Below, in pieces: positions 35,764-44,418 of a DNA stretch of 50,517 nt. Origin of the DNA: Methanosarcinales archaeon (lineage in GTDB: Archaea > Halobacteriota > Syntropharchaeia > Alkanophagales > Methanospirareceae); the NCBI GenBank assembly GCA_025464585.1, contig JAODGL010000021.1:7876-58392 (forward strand), in the 5' to 3' direction. Under the pieces are notes generated by a model that had not been told where the DNA came from, did no database searches, and worked only from the letters and a program-made list of their open reading frames with translations. The translations under genes and the position numbers were made by a program. Position 1 is the first letter of the stretch, and the number at the start of each line of letters is the position of its first letter.

Positions 35764-36381
35764 ATGGAAAGAAAAGAGATAGAAGATGCGAAAGATAAGG
35801 AAGAATACATGAGTTACGAAGACTTCCTGGATTTTTGTGACGAAGATACCTTAGCAGAATGGGTAAATGGGAAAATAGAGCGGTATTCGCCAGCATCGTA
35901 TGGACATCAAGATCTTGCAAGGTGGCTTATCTCGCTGCTATCCATTTATCTCGAGATAAAGAAATTGGGGGTTATCTGCCCTGCACCGTTCCAGATGAAG
36001 ACAGGGCGTGATTTACCGGGAAGAGAGCCGGATATAATTTTTCTCAAAAACGAGAATCTGGGTATGCTCAAGGAGACATATCTTGACGGTCCAGCAGACC
36101 TCGCGATTGAAATTGTATCAGAAGAGAGCCTATTGAGGGACAGGGGTGAAAAATTTGCAGAATACGAAATCGGAGGTGTGAAGGAATACTGGATACTGGA
36201 CCCTGGTTTGAAGAGAGCGGATTTCTTCATTTTGAAAGAGGGGCGGTATGAGAGGTGCGTGGAAGATGAGCTTGGAGTCTATCGCTCTGAAGTCATACAG
36301 GGATTTTGGATAAAAGTTGCATGGCTGTGGAATTTACCACCGGTTCTGGACGTATTGAAAGAATTGGGGTTGATAAACTGA
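35764..36381 (+). CDS. Uma2-family PD-(D/E)XK nuclease-like protein
   Basis: A 205-residue protein of the Uma2 (DUF820) group. The restriction-like core is present: GREPDIIFL (Asp), LAIEIVSEES (Glu and hydrophobic strand), and EYEIGGVKEYWILDP with the trailing helix. GGGGG lies six bases before ATG 35764. Members are abundant in cyanobacteria and some archaea and have unclear roles; nuclease activity is inferred from the fold. Its last 89 bases are overlapped by the tnpB frame on the opposite strand, and the element end lies at its stop codon, so an insertion may have altered its 3' end. Confidence 0.8.
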   Translation: MERKEIEDAKDKEEYMSYEDFLDFCDEDTLAEWVNGKIERYSPASYGHQDLARWLISLLSIYLEIKKLGVICPAPFQMKTGRDLPGREPDIIFLKNENLGMLKETYLDGPADLAIEIVSEESLLRDRGEKFAEYEIGGVKEYWILDPGLKRADFFILKEGRYERCVEDELGVYRSEVIQGFWIKVAWLWNLPPVLDVLKELGLIN

Positions 36382-37454
36382 CATCCTCTCCGCCCTGAAG
36401 GGCGAAGGTTCCACACGAACCATGAGGTTGAGGAGTGTGTTCTAAGCGCTCCTCTTCGAGCCATACCAGCGTGGCTCCTGCTCCTGAGACCTGCCCAAGA
36501 GCCCGCAACGCTATGTTCAGCGCTGCGTTCCTATCCGCATTCTCTTCTTTACCACACCGCTCACATATAAACCTCCCCTGTGTTTCCCTTTCCCCTTCCT
36601 CGCCACACAGCCAGTGCTCTTTCGATGTACCTCGTTCTGAGACACTCAGAACCGGTATATTCATCTCTTTCGCCTTGTACTCTATGAATCGTCTCAGTGT
36701 GTAGTATGGCGTCGAATTCTTCTTCCGATTACCTTTCCTGCCAAAGTTATTTCTGTTTATCCCTTTCAAATCGCCTATTGCAATTATTGCATTTCTCTCC
36801 TTCGCTAAATTCACTATCTCACGACTTATCTTATGTAGTTTATCTCTTGTTAGCTGCCGTTCCTTTTTCCCTATCTTCTTTATTGCTCGTCTCTTCTTTA
36901 GTTGCCCCAGCTTTCTCCTCATATAAAAGTATCTTCCTCTTATCGCCCTCAGCTCCTTATCATAGAATTTTGTCTTCCTGTCAGATAGAGAAACGACCGT
37001 AGCGATGTTCTTCACACCTAAGTCAATCCCAATGATTTCGTTGTACTCACAATCCTCTTCCGCTTCAGGTGTCTCTACTACGAGATGGATGTACCAGTTA
37101 TCACGTTTTCTCACTAATAGCCCCTGCCTGATCTCCCAGTCATCTTTAATTTCTTCAGCCGGTGCTATCGGTAGCCATATACCGCCTTGCTTACCATGAA
37201 CCGGGAATCTAAGCCAGTACGGCGTTAAGACAGTATCTCGCTTCTCCACTTTTATAACATCTCGCCGTAGGATTAGCGGATATTCGCTCTGTTTACCATT
37301 AATCTTCTTCCTTAACCGTTCTGCCTGCTGCTTCGTTGCTGAATACAGTGGTACGTCTTCACCTTTCAGGGCACGCTGGAAGTTATCGTATTCTCGCTTT
37401 AGAAATAGCCACTTATCGCGGTTTTATCACCTTTGCTACAAGCGTCTTCTTCAT
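36293..37454 (-). pseudogene. tnpB: IS605-family TnpB (OrfB), one frameshift
   Basis: RNA-guided nuclease of IS200/IS605 elements. From ATG 37454 the frame reads MKKTLVAKVI and then stops; one base off, the protein continues RDKWLFLKREYDNFQRALKG and runs to 36293. The shift lies in a four-base A/T run at 37422-37425. The RuvC parts are recognisable: IGIDLGVKN with the first Asp, IAIGDLKGI in place of the usual E-D-L motif, and ADRNAALNIALRAL with the third Asp. The zinc ribbon is atypical: HWLCG then CERCG, so one Cys of the first pair is missing or replaced by His. No tnpA is present. The C-terminal 30 residues read out of the element into uma2. It is either a decayed copy or a one-base assembly error. 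Confidence 0.8.
36382..36410 (-). mobile_element. probable right end and guide-RNA scaffold hairpin of the tnpB element
   Basis: On the minus strand a CGCCC-TTCA-GGGCG hairpin (36391-36404) is followed by GAGAGGATGTC, the arrangement seen at the right end of many archaeal IS605 tnpB elements and the 3' part of their omega-RNA scaffold. Sequence beyond it, inside uma2, would serve as the guide. The boundary is inferred from pattern, not from a duplicate. Confidence 0.5.
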
Positions 37455-37509
37455 GTGACACACCCGATATTAATAAGAGAAACATACTATACTAAATATT
37501 TAAGTATCG

Positions 37510-37537
37510 CATTCATCCCCACCTGAAGGCTTTCTGC
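37510..37537 (+). repeat. possible degenerate left-end sequence of the tnpB element
   Basis: CATTCATCCCCACC-TGAAG followed by GCTTTCTGCG resembles a subterminal IS200/IS605 hairpin from which the second arm has been lost. It lies between the tnpB start and purM. The AT-rich stretch 37455-37509 next to it could hold the tnpB promoter. Low certainty. Confidence 0.25.
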
Positions 37538-37575
37538 GTAGTGTATGGTAAAAGGTTAAAAACGGTGAGAAAAGA

Positions 37576-38658
37576 ATGAAATCGCAAGTTACATATACAG
37601 AAGCGGGGGTTGATACAGAAAAAGAGGAGATTGCATTAAAGCGATTACTCTCGCATGTGGGAAAAACCCTCACATTCAGAAAGGATATAGGTTCAGATAA
37701 ACTCGGTATAGGTTATTTTGCGAATGTAATTGAGGTTGGGCAAGGGATAGGTTTAGCGGTAGCTACGGATGGTGTTGGAACAAAAATTCTCATTGCTCAA
37801 ATGATGGACAAATATGATACCATAGGAATAGATTGCATTGCGATGAATGTTAATGATATTCTCTGTGTGGGTGCAGAACCCATTTCAATGCTTGATTATA
37901 TTGCAGTTCGGAACCCAAATCCTGATTTAATGGAAGAAATAGGAAAAGGGCTTGCTAAGGGTGCGGAAATTGCTAATATAACCATCCCCAGTGGTGAAAT
38001 AGCTCAGTTAAAAGATATGATAAGAGGAGAAAGAGAAAATTATGAATTTGACTTAGTAGGTACCGCGATAGGTAAAGTTCCACTTGATAAAATAATTGCA
38101 GGGCAAAACATTAGAGAGAACGATGTAATTATAGGTCTAAGGAGTAGCGGAATCCATAGTAATGGATTGTCCTTAGCCCGCCGCATTTTTCCAGAAGGAA
38201 TGAATAAGTATTTTGACGAATTAGGAAAAACTCTCGGTGAGGAACTGTTGGAACCAACACACATCTATGTTCCAGAGATTATGGAAATGATAAATTCTAA
38301 TTTAGATATAAAGGCGTTAATACACATAACTGGTGATGGACTTTTAAATTTAAACAGGGTTGTCAGCTCTGATGCAGGTTTTGTAATAGAATATCTTCCG
38401 GAACCACCCGCCATTTTTACACTATTACAAAAATATGGCAATGTCACAGATGAAGAGATGTTTAGAGTATTCAATATGGGTATAGGATTTTGTGTTATAT
38501 TGCCCGGGGATGAAGCTGAAGCAGCTATCGAAATCGCAAGCTCGCATAATGTGGATGCTTTTAGACTGGGCTATGCTGTTAAAGACCCGAAGAAGCAAGT
38601 TTTTATCAGACCTAAAAGACTGAGGGGGGAAGGAAAAAAATTCTATAAGGAGAATTAA
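37576..38658 (+). CDS. purM: phosphoribosylformylglycinamidine cyclo-ligase
   Basis: AIR synthetase; closes the imidazole ring in purine synthesis with ATP. The 360-residue protein contains YTEAGVD at the start, ATDGVGTKILIA (ATP/substrate loop), the VNDILCVGAEP segment, GLRSSGIHSNGLSLAR and HITGDGLLNLNR near the end. A GGTGAG site lies seven bases before ATG 37576. It is an AIRS-type protein with a slightly diverged sequence. purP, another purine gene, lies at 43051-44184. A decayed membrane-protein gene starts at the base after its stop. Confidence 0.93.
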   Translation: MKSQVTYTEAGVDTEKEEIALKRLLSHVGKTLTFRKDIGSDKLGIGYFANVIEVGQGIGLAVATDGVGTKILIAQMMDKYDTIGIDCIAMNVNDILCVGAEPISMLDYIAVRNPNPDLMEEIGKGLAKGAEIANITIPSGEIAQLKDMIRGERENYEFDLVGTAIGKVPLDKIIAGQNIRENDVIIGLRSSGIHSNGLSLARRIFPEGMNKYFDELGKTLGEELLEPTHIYVPEIMEMINSNLDIKALIHITGDGLLNLNRVVSSDAGFVIEYLPEPPAIFTLLQKYGNVTDEEMFRVFNMGIGFCVILPGDEAEAAIEIASSHNVDAFRLGYAVKDPKKQVFIRPKRLRGEGKKFYKEN

Positions 38659-39112
38659 ATGTCTCAATTAAAACAAAATCAGGTTACCAATACTGTAACT
38701 TCAGCCTCTGCCAAACAATCCGCGTGTCGGCTTGGATTCTGGACCGCAATCCTCACAGCAGTCGCTGCTACGGTGGCTCTGGGTATCGGCGTCACAACCC
38801 CGCCGCGGTCTGGGACTTTCTGTATGGTGGAATCCGCAAGGGCTCTTCATCGCTCTGGAAGACGTTGGCTATTTGATGATGGGCGTAGCTTTTCTGTTTA
38901 TCGCTCTCACGTTCGGCAGGCGTGAGAGACTTGAACGGATAATACGACTCATCCTCGGCACAAGTTCTGTCCTGGCAGTCGGATCGCTCATCCTCCTCGC
39001 TCTGCTCTACGGAAGCGACCTCGAATACAGATATGGATTTTGGTTGCAGTGGTCGCCGTTGCCAAAGGCAGGAAGCCCTCGCGGCAAACGCTCGGTTGAA
39101 AGGAAAAATTGA
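38659..39112 (+). pseudogene. decayed multi-pass membrane protein
   Basis: The frame from ATG 38659 reads a soluble start, then a membrane helix (LGFWTAILTAVAATVALGIG) and TTPPRSGTFC, a pattern I know from a family of about 220-residue membrane proteins whose middle continues for roughly 100 residues. Here it jumps directly into a later part, which appears one frame off from about 38830: WNPQGLFIALEDVGYLMMGV, then a further helix (SSVLAVGSLILLALLYGSD). Near 39040 the frame shifts again (VAVVAVAKGRK). An internal deletion plus two shifts make it non-functional. The stretch seems richer in G and C than flanking genes. Confidence 0.65.
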
Positions 39113-39210
39113 TGGGCAAATTTATCGATATGATTGCAATGAAAATGACAAACAGTCAGGGCAATTGATCAGTACCTTAAAGGTTTAAATATAATTCCAG
39201 GAGGGTAACC

Positions 39211-40389
39211 ATGAAAGTAACTGTTATTTCGTACTCACTGACCGGTAACAACGAGGCTTTGGCCGCTAGTGTAGCCTTATTTTCGGCTCAACATATCAGA
39301 ATCACCGAATCCAAGCCTAGAACTATGGGGATAAAAATATTAAATAGAATATCTGAAAGTAATTCCAATAATTGTCCGCATTTACTAAACATAAAGATGA
39401 AAGGCAGAGATAGAACTTTTTGGCTGACCACATCAAAGAACAATACCCCCGTAGCTTCCTGGCTCGATTACGATTTCTTCACGGAAGAGCAAAAACCGGT
39501 AAAATGCCTGACCGTCATACTGCGGACTGTGGGCTGCCGGTGGAGGAAATGCACCATGTGTGGCTACTGGCACGAATCCGCAGACGTAACACAGGCAGAC
39601 ATTCTGGCTCAACTGGAACGAGCGTTTAGAAACAGCCCTGATGAAGATTTCATACTCAAGATTTTCACTTCCGGCAGTTTCCTCGATGAACGAGAGATAG
39701 CGAGCGATACGAGAAAAGAGATAGCTAAGATGGTGAAAAAGAGGAAAATAAAGAAGCTAATAGTAGAGACAAGACCAGAATTTGTGAGCGCGGAAAAAAT
39801 CGCGGACCTGGAAGTCGTTGAACATCTTGAGCTCGCTATCGGGTTAGAAACCGCAGATGATTTCATCCGCACTAAATACATAAACAAAGGTTTTTCGTTT
39901 GAAGATTATAAGACAGCGGCGAAAATCGTGAACGAATCCGGGGCAACTGTAAAAACGTATCTCTTGCTTAAGCCCCCTTTTGTATCCGAGAAAAAGGCAA
40001 TAGAAGACGTTATAAAATCCGCTGCACTTGTCTCTCCTTACAGTTCCACCATCTCGTTGAACCTATGCAATGTGCAGAAATACACACCGTTAGAAGATTT
40101 GTGGAGAAAGAGATATTACAGACCACCGTGGCTCTGGAGTGCTGTCGAGGCGATAAAAAAGATGAAGAAACAGGATGTCGCGGTCCTGTCAGACCCCGTG
40201 GGGGCGGGGCATAAAAGAGGACCGCATAATTGTGGTAAGTGCGATACGAGGGTAACGGAAGCGATAAAGAAATTTAACGGAACACAGGACTTAAGCGTGT
40301 TAGAACGCCTCGAGGATTGCGAGTGTAAGGAAACGTGGCACGCAATGCTAAATTTTGATGTTTTTCTGTTTGGAGCAAGTCTTTTTTAA
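39211..40389 (+). CDS. RaSEA radical-SAM archaeosine enzyme with an N-terminal flavodoxin fragment
   Basis: RaSEA cleaves the lysine adduct made by ArcS to give archaeosine in tRNA. The radical-SAM cysteines sit in GCRWRKCTMCGYW, and the C-terminal CGKCDTRVTEAIKKFN segment is also diagnostic. The 392-residue frame, however, begins with about 39 residues of a flavodoxin-like protein (MKVTVISYSLTGNNEALAAS, with the SxTGN phosphate loop of FMN-binding proteins), which joins RaSEA near Met39 (ATG 39325). A strong AGGAGGG site at 39199-39205 lies in front of the flavodoxin start, so a chimeric protein may be made. The native RaSEA start may be ATG 39325. It probably acts with ArcS (16823-18613). 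Confidence 0.88.
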   Translation: MKVTVISYSLTGNNEALAASVALFSAQHIRITESKPRTMGIKILNRISESNSNNCPHLLNIKMKGRDRTFWLTTSKNNTPVASWLDYDFFTEEQKPVKCLTVILRTVGCRWRKCTMCGYWHESADVTQADILAQLERAFRNSPDEDFILKIFTSGSFLDEREIASDTRKEIAKMVKKRKIKKLIVETRPEFVSAEKIADLEVVEHLELAIGLETADDFIRTKYINKGFSFEDYKTAAKIVNESGATVKTYLLLKPPFVSEKKAIEDVIKSAALVSPYSSTISLNLCNVQKYTPLEDLWRKRYYRPPWLWSAVEAIKKMKKQDVAVLSDPVGAGHKRGPHNCGKCDTRVTEAIKKFNGTQDLSVLERLEDCECKETWHAMLNFDVFLFGASLF

Positions 40390-40431
40390 GCATAAAGTTT
40401 TTGTATATTAGCGCAAACCGGAGCCGAAGTA

Positions 40432-41646
40432 ATGAAGAATAGATATCTGAAAGGAATCAGCACAAATATACTTCTATTGGGCGTTGTCAGCTTCCTGAAC
40501 GATTTAAGTAGTGAAATGATCATCCCGATTTTACCCCTGTTCATCACGGCGTTAGGCGGTGCAGGTGTGATTTTGGGGTTAATTGGTGGATTACAAGAGA
40601 GCATATCAAGCATATTAAAGGTTCTTTCTGGGTACTGGTCTGACAAAATAGGAAGGAGGAAGATATTTGTATCCTCTGGCTATCTGACTTCCGCAGGCTT
40701 CAAGTTGCTTCTGTCCCTCTCCACGCTATGGCAGCACATATTGGTCTTCAGCAGTTTTGAACGCGTTGGCAAAGGACTGAGGACGGCACCAAGAGATGCA
40801 ATTATCGCGGATTCCATGCCGGAAGCGAGAGGCAAGGGATTCGGAATACACCGAGCTCTTGATACATCCGGTGCAATTGCCGGCTCGGTACTTGTTCTGC
40901 TTTTACTTTTGTTCTTCTGGCTCGAACTCGAGCAAATCGCATATCAAATCGGTTTTTACAAGTCAATCATATTCATAGCGGCGATAATCGCTTTTTTCTC
41001 CTTAGTCCCACTTTATTTTGTAAAAGAAGGAAGAAGAGAGCCACAGCAGATAAGATTACAGATAAGCCTGAAAGAACTGCCCGAACGCCTTAAGTTGTTC
41101 ATTATGGTGGCTGCTCTCTTTGCGTTAGCCAATTTCACCTACATGTTCTTCATATTAAAGGCATGGGATGCTTTCATGCTAATTATACCCGTGAAGGAGT
41201 TAACGGCTCTCGTTATACTTTTATATATCCTCTTTAACTCCTTTTATGCCTTGCTCGCCATTCCTTTTGGCACGCTGTCAGACAGAATAGGGCGGAGGAA
41301 AGTACTTATTTTTGGCTACTTTCTGTTCTCAGTGACCTGCCTTGGATTTGCTTTTTTCGATTCACTCGCTGCATTTTTAGTTTTATTCCCCCTTTATGGC
41401 GTGGTATATGCGATGGTAGACGGTAACCAAAGGGCTTTTGTATCTGACTTATCCACAGAAGAACTAAGGGCAACCGCTTTAGGCACTTTTCATACGATGA
41501 TCGGTTTAGTCGCATTACCTGCAAGTTTAACAGCAGGGCTTTTATGGCAAGCGATTAATCCAAATGCTGCCTTCATTTATGGTAGTGTAATCAGCCTCAC
41601 CACCGTTATTTTATTCCTTATTTTCAGAAATTATTTTACGGATTAG
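40432..41646 (+). CDS. major facilitator superfamily transporter
   Basis: Integral membrane protein of 404 residues with about twelve hydrophobic helices. Motif A appears in both halves: SGYWSDKIGRRKIFV near residue 70 and GTLSDRIGRRKVLIFG near residue 285. The conserved FERVGKGLRTAPRDAIIAD region follows the first. This subgroup is common in methanogens next to radical-SAM or metal genes; the substrate is unknown. GGAG lies about ten bases before the ATG. Confidence 0.85.
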   Translation: MKNRYLKGISTNILLLGVVSFLNDLSSEMIIPILPLFITALGGAGVILGLIGGLQESISSILKVLSGYWSDKIGRRKIFVSSGYLTSAGFKLLLSLSTLWQHILVFSSFERVGKGLRTAPRDAIIADSMPEARGKGFGIHRALDTSGAIAGSVLVLLLLLFFWLELEQIAYQIGFYKSIIFIAAIIAFFSLVPLYFVKEGRREPQQIRLQISLKELPERLKLFIMVAALFALANFTYMFFILKAWDAFMLIIPVKELTALVILLYILFNSFYALLAIPFGTLSDRIGRRKVLIFGYFLFSVTCLGFAFFDSLAAFLVLFPLYGVVYAMVDGNQRAFVSDLSTEELRATALGTFHTMIGLVALPASLTAGLLWQAINPNAAFIYGSVISLTTVILFLIFRNYFTD

Positions 41647-41723
41647 TTAGGATTGAGGAGAGGCAGGGAAAATTATTTATATACCCTTGTTTTTAGAAAA
41701 TATCGGGAGGCAAAAAAGAAAAG

Positions 41724-42176
41724 ATGAAAATAAAAAAGATAGAAAAGCTGCTTATATTTGTGAACTCAGGCATGGACAGACCTTTCAGCCAGTATGCGAG
41801 CTACGCAATTGCTTTTACCGCGAAGAAAATCCATAACATTCCGGATGTTATGGTGTACTATGGACCGCAAGGAGTAGAAGTAGCGAAGAAGGGGAACTTA
41901 GCGAAATTAGCTTTCTCAGAAGATGTGAAGAAGCTAATTGCTGACCAGTTCGAGGGTTTAAAGCCAGAAGACCTGCCGGACAATCTGGAACTGCTGGCGC
42001 GATTTGTAAAAGACGCCCTGGGGGTGAAAATCGGCTCGTGTGCGACATTCCATGTTGTTAGTGGCTTCGCTACATCAGTAGAAGACACATCAAATATCGA
42101 AGATTTCATAATGCCCGTGAAAATCCCGGATGCAGTAGAAGCAGCACTTAGTGCAGACAAAATCCTGGTCTTATAA
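41724..42176 (+). CDS. DsrE/DsrF-like protein
   Basis: A 150-residue soluble protein resembling the DsrE superfamily of small sulfur-relay proteins: an alternating beta-alpha start (LLIFVNSGMDRPFSQYASYAI), a middle VMVYYGPQGVEVAKKG segment and a single Cys in IGSCATFHVVSG, near residue 112, where sulfur-carrying members have their active residue. GGGAGG lies about 13 bases before the ATG at 41724. The partner proteins of a DsrEFH complex are not adjacent. Role is inferred. Confidence 0.6.
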   Translation: MKIKKIEKLLIFVNSGMDRPFSQYASYAIAFTAKKIHNIPDVMVYYGPQGVEVAKKGNLAKLAFSEDVKKLIADQFEGLKPEDLPDNLELLARFVKDALGVKIGSCATFHVVSGFATSVEDTSNIEDFIMPVKIPDAVEAALSADKILVL

Positions 42177-42194
42177 AGACCTTCAAAAGCCCCC

Positions 42195-42217
42195 TTTTTT
42201 CTTTTTTCCCCCTTTTT
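42195..42217 (+). terminator. T-rich terminator after the DsrE-like gene
   Basis: Runs of six, six and five T separated by C occur 19-41 bases after the stop, the usual form of archaeal intrinsic termination. The rest of the spacer to 42402 holds only an imperfect short repeat, GCGTAAATCCGTGTAAATCA near 42260, and AT-rich sequence that may be the promoter of the chelatase gene. Confidence 0.5.
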
Positions 42218-42402
42218 ATCAACATTTTCTCCCGCAACTTTCTCTTTTAAATAAATCTGCGTAAATCCGTGTAAATCAGTGTCTTAAATAGAGGGAAGTT
42301 ATACTATATACAACAACGAAAAAAATCGAAAATTATTTTAAGCCTTGTTGAATTGGTTAATGATAGAAGCGTTTAATAACACAAGATATAGAGGTGAAAA
42401 AG

Positions 42403-42828
42403 ATGACAAAAGAGGGAAATAGAGCAGTAGGAGAAAGCGAAGAGGATATTGCTGTCGTTTTAATAGGTCATGGGAGCAAACTACCGTATGGCAAAGAAGT
42501 GATGGAAGAGTTTGGAAGGCGAATAGAAATGCGAGGGATATTTAAAGCGGTAAGGGTCGCTTTTATGCAATTGAACTCGCCGAGTATAGAGGAAGCATTG
42601 AGGAAACTTGCTAAAGACGGAATGAAGAATATAGTGGCACTGCCAGTTTTTTTAGCAGACGGAGCGCATACTACGGAAGACATCCCGGAGAAGTTGAAAG
42701 TTGCCTTCGAAGGACCCTGGGAGGAGATAGGAAGAGATGTAAAACTAACTTACGCAAAGCCAATAGGGGTGGACGAACGGATTGTGGACATATTACTGGA
42801 CCGTGTAAAAGAAGCGATGGAAGAATAA
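42403..42828 (+). CDS. small CbiX/CfbA-type sirohydrochlorin chelatase
   Basis: Inserts cobalt (B12 pathway) or nickel (F430 pathway, CfbA) into sirohydrochlorin. The product of about 141 residues is the short homodimeric form. His in GHGSKLPYGKEVMEEF and His in ADGAHTTEDIPEKL are the metal-binding pair. A GAGGTG site precedes ATG 42403; an in-frame GTG at 42394 is the alternative. The corrinoid-dependent ACDS complex (CdhD) and likely F430 use make either product useful; sequence alone does not decide. Confidence 0.85.
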   Translation: MTKEGNRAVGESEEDIAVVLIGHGSKLPYGKEVMEEFGRRIEMRGIFKAVRVAFMQLNSPSIEEALRKLAKDGMKNIVALPVFLADGAHTTEDIPEKLKVAFEGPWEEIGRDVKLTYAKPIGVDERIVDILLDRVKEAMEE

Positions 42829-42879
42829 AGCATTATTTACTCAACAATTCAGATAACCTGTGTTTTCATCTCGCCTCAG

Positions 42880-42964
42880 TGCGGGGGGAGGGATTTGAAC
42901 CCTCGTATCCCTACGGAACAGGATCTTAAGTCCTGCGCCTTTGTCCATGCTCGGCTACCCCCGC
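42880..42964 (-). tRNA. tRNA-Leu (anticodon TAA)
   Basis: An 85-nt cloverleaf with a long variable arm, typical of leucine, folds on the minus strand. The acceptor GCGGGGG pairs with CCCCCGC, with discriminator A73. The anticodon stem CAGGA/TCCTG encloses the loop CTTAAGA, giving TAA, which reads UUA codons. The T arm contains GGTTCAAATCC. CCA is not encoded and no intron is apparent. It lies in the short spacer between the chelatase and purP. Confidence 0.97.
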
Positions 42965-43050
42965 TTCTTTTCCGGTGATAAAATTGATCTTTTCAATTAT
43001 ATTTTTATAGCGGCTATGAATATTTATCAAGAAAGGTGAAAAGAAAAGGA

Positions 43051-44184
43051 ATGATGGATAGAAGAGAGATAAAAGAAGTTCTGGACGGCTATGAGCTTGA
43101 TGAAGCGATTATAGGCGTATTGGGGTCTCACTCATCGCTGGACGTGTGCGATGGAGCGAAGGAAGAGGGGTTCAAGACATTAGTGATAGCGGAGCGAGGC
43201 AGAGAAGAGCCTTATACAAAGTATTTCGTTCAGCGAGAAGTAAACGGTCTGCGAAAAGGAGTGGTGGATGAAAACATCGTGCTGGAAAAGTTCTCTGATT
43301 TGATGGACGAGAGCGTGCAGGAGAAATTGAGGGAGAAGAATACGCTTTTCATTCCCAACAGGTCTTTTGTTGTTTATACCGGCATAGATAACGTGGAAGA
43401 TAAATTCAGGGTGCCGTTGGTGGGCAGCAGGGACATGCTCCGGATGGAAGAGAGAGGGGAAGAAAAGGACTATTATTGGCTCTGTAAGCGCGCAGGGATT
43501 CCCACTCCTACTGAGTACACACCTGAAGATATAGATACACTGGTGATGGTAAAACTTCCACATGCGGTAATGCATTTAGAAAGGGGTTTCTTTACTGCTC
43601 GCAGCAGGCAAGAATACAAGGATAAAGCGTCGAGGTTGATAAAACGGGGCATAATAAAAGAGGAAGAGTTAGAAAACGCGCGAATCGAGAAATATGTGAT
43701 AGGACCGGTATTCAATTTCGATTTCTTCTATTCACCGCTGGACGAGGAACTGGAGCTTTTGGGCGTGGATTGGCGGTTCGAGTCAAACCTGGATGGAATG
43801 GTAAGAATACCGAAATCGCAGGAATTACCGGATGAGCTGAAAGAGCCGCTGATGATTGTCGTCGGGCATGCTTCCGCAACGCTTCGTGAAAGCTTGTTGA
43901 ATAAGATGTTCCCAATCGCGGAGAAGTTCGTGCAGTTTGCAAAGGAGGAGTATTCAGCAGGGATGATAGGTCCTTTCTGCTTACAGACTATCGTGGATGA
44001 GAACATGGATTTCTGGGTGTATGACATCGCTACGAGGATAGGCGGTGGAACGAACATACACATGTATGGCGGGCATCCCTATGGTAACGCGCTTTTCAGG
44101 TGCAATATGAGTTCAGGCAGGAGGCTTGTGTTGGAGATAAAGCGCGCGATTGAGATGGATGCGATGGATAAAATCGTGACATGA
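43051..44184 (+). CDS. purP: formaminoimidazole-carboxamide ribonucleotide synthetase PurP
   Basis: Archaeal ATP-grasp enzyme that uses formate and ATP to formylate AICAR, step nine of purine synthesis. The product of about 377 residues has the N-terminal IGVLGSHSSLDVCDGAKEEGF, the SRDMLRMEERG region, the MVKLPHAVMHLERGFF lid and the metal-binding DIATRIGGGTNIHMYGGHPYGN near the end. ATG 43051 or 43054 is likely, with AAGGTGA about 11-15 bases upstream; a GTG at 43036 adds five residues. The purine gene purM lies 4.5 kb upstream. cooT starts 28 bases after the stop. Confidence 0.93.
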   Translation: MMDRREIKEVLDGYELDEAIIGVLGSHSSLDVCDGAKEEGFKTLVIAERGREEPYTKYFVQREVNGLRKGVVDENIVLEKFSDLMDESVQEKLREKNTLFIPNRSFVVYTGIDNVEDKFRVPLVGSRDMLRMEERGEEKDYYWLCKRAGIPTPTEYTPEDIDTLVMVKLPHAVMHLERGFFTARSRQEYKDKASRLIKRGIIKEEELENARIEKYVIGPVFNFDFFYSPLDEELELLGVDWRFESNLDGMVRIPKSQELPDELKEPLMIVVGHASATLRESLLNKMFPIAEKFVQFAKEEYSAGMIGPFCLQTIVDENMDFWVYDIATRIGGGTNIHMYGGHPYGNALFRCNMSSGRRLVLEIKRAIEMDAMDKIVT

Positions 44185-44212
44185 GGTAATATTTGCTAAT
44201 ATAAACTCAATT

Positions 44213-44401
44213 ATGTGCGAATCAAGCGTACTGGTGGAAAGAGATGGAAACAGAGAATTATTGATGGAGGATGTAGTGCATGTAGAAGTTAATGGGGAAG
44301 ATATAAAATTCATGGGAATATTAGGCGAGACACAAACCGCAAAGGGAAGGATAAAGGAAATAAATCTGATGAAGCATACAATTGTGATGGAACCTCTTTA
44401 A
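44213..44401 (+). CDS. cooT: CooT-family nickel-binding protein
   Basis: A 62-residue small beta-barrel protein resembling CooT. The start MCESSVLVERDGNRELLMEDV contains the invariant Cys2 that binds nickel in the characterised homologue, and the family pattern continues with GRIKEINLMKHTIVME. CooT supports nickel delivery to CO dehydrogenase, so it fits with cooC and cdhCD in this window. It follows purP by 28 bases and may be co-transcribed with it, which is not an obvious functional link. Confidence 0.82.
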   Translation: MCESSVLVERDGNRELLMEDVVHVEVNGEDIKFMGILGETQTAKGRIKEINLMKHTIVMEPL

Positions 44402-44418
44402 TAAAAAGTGCTCATGAT

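Noticed and set aside
42244..42290. Short imperfect repeat with GTAAATC units before the chelatase gene
   Set aside because: Only two or three degenerate copies, too few and too short for a CRISPR or a defined operator.
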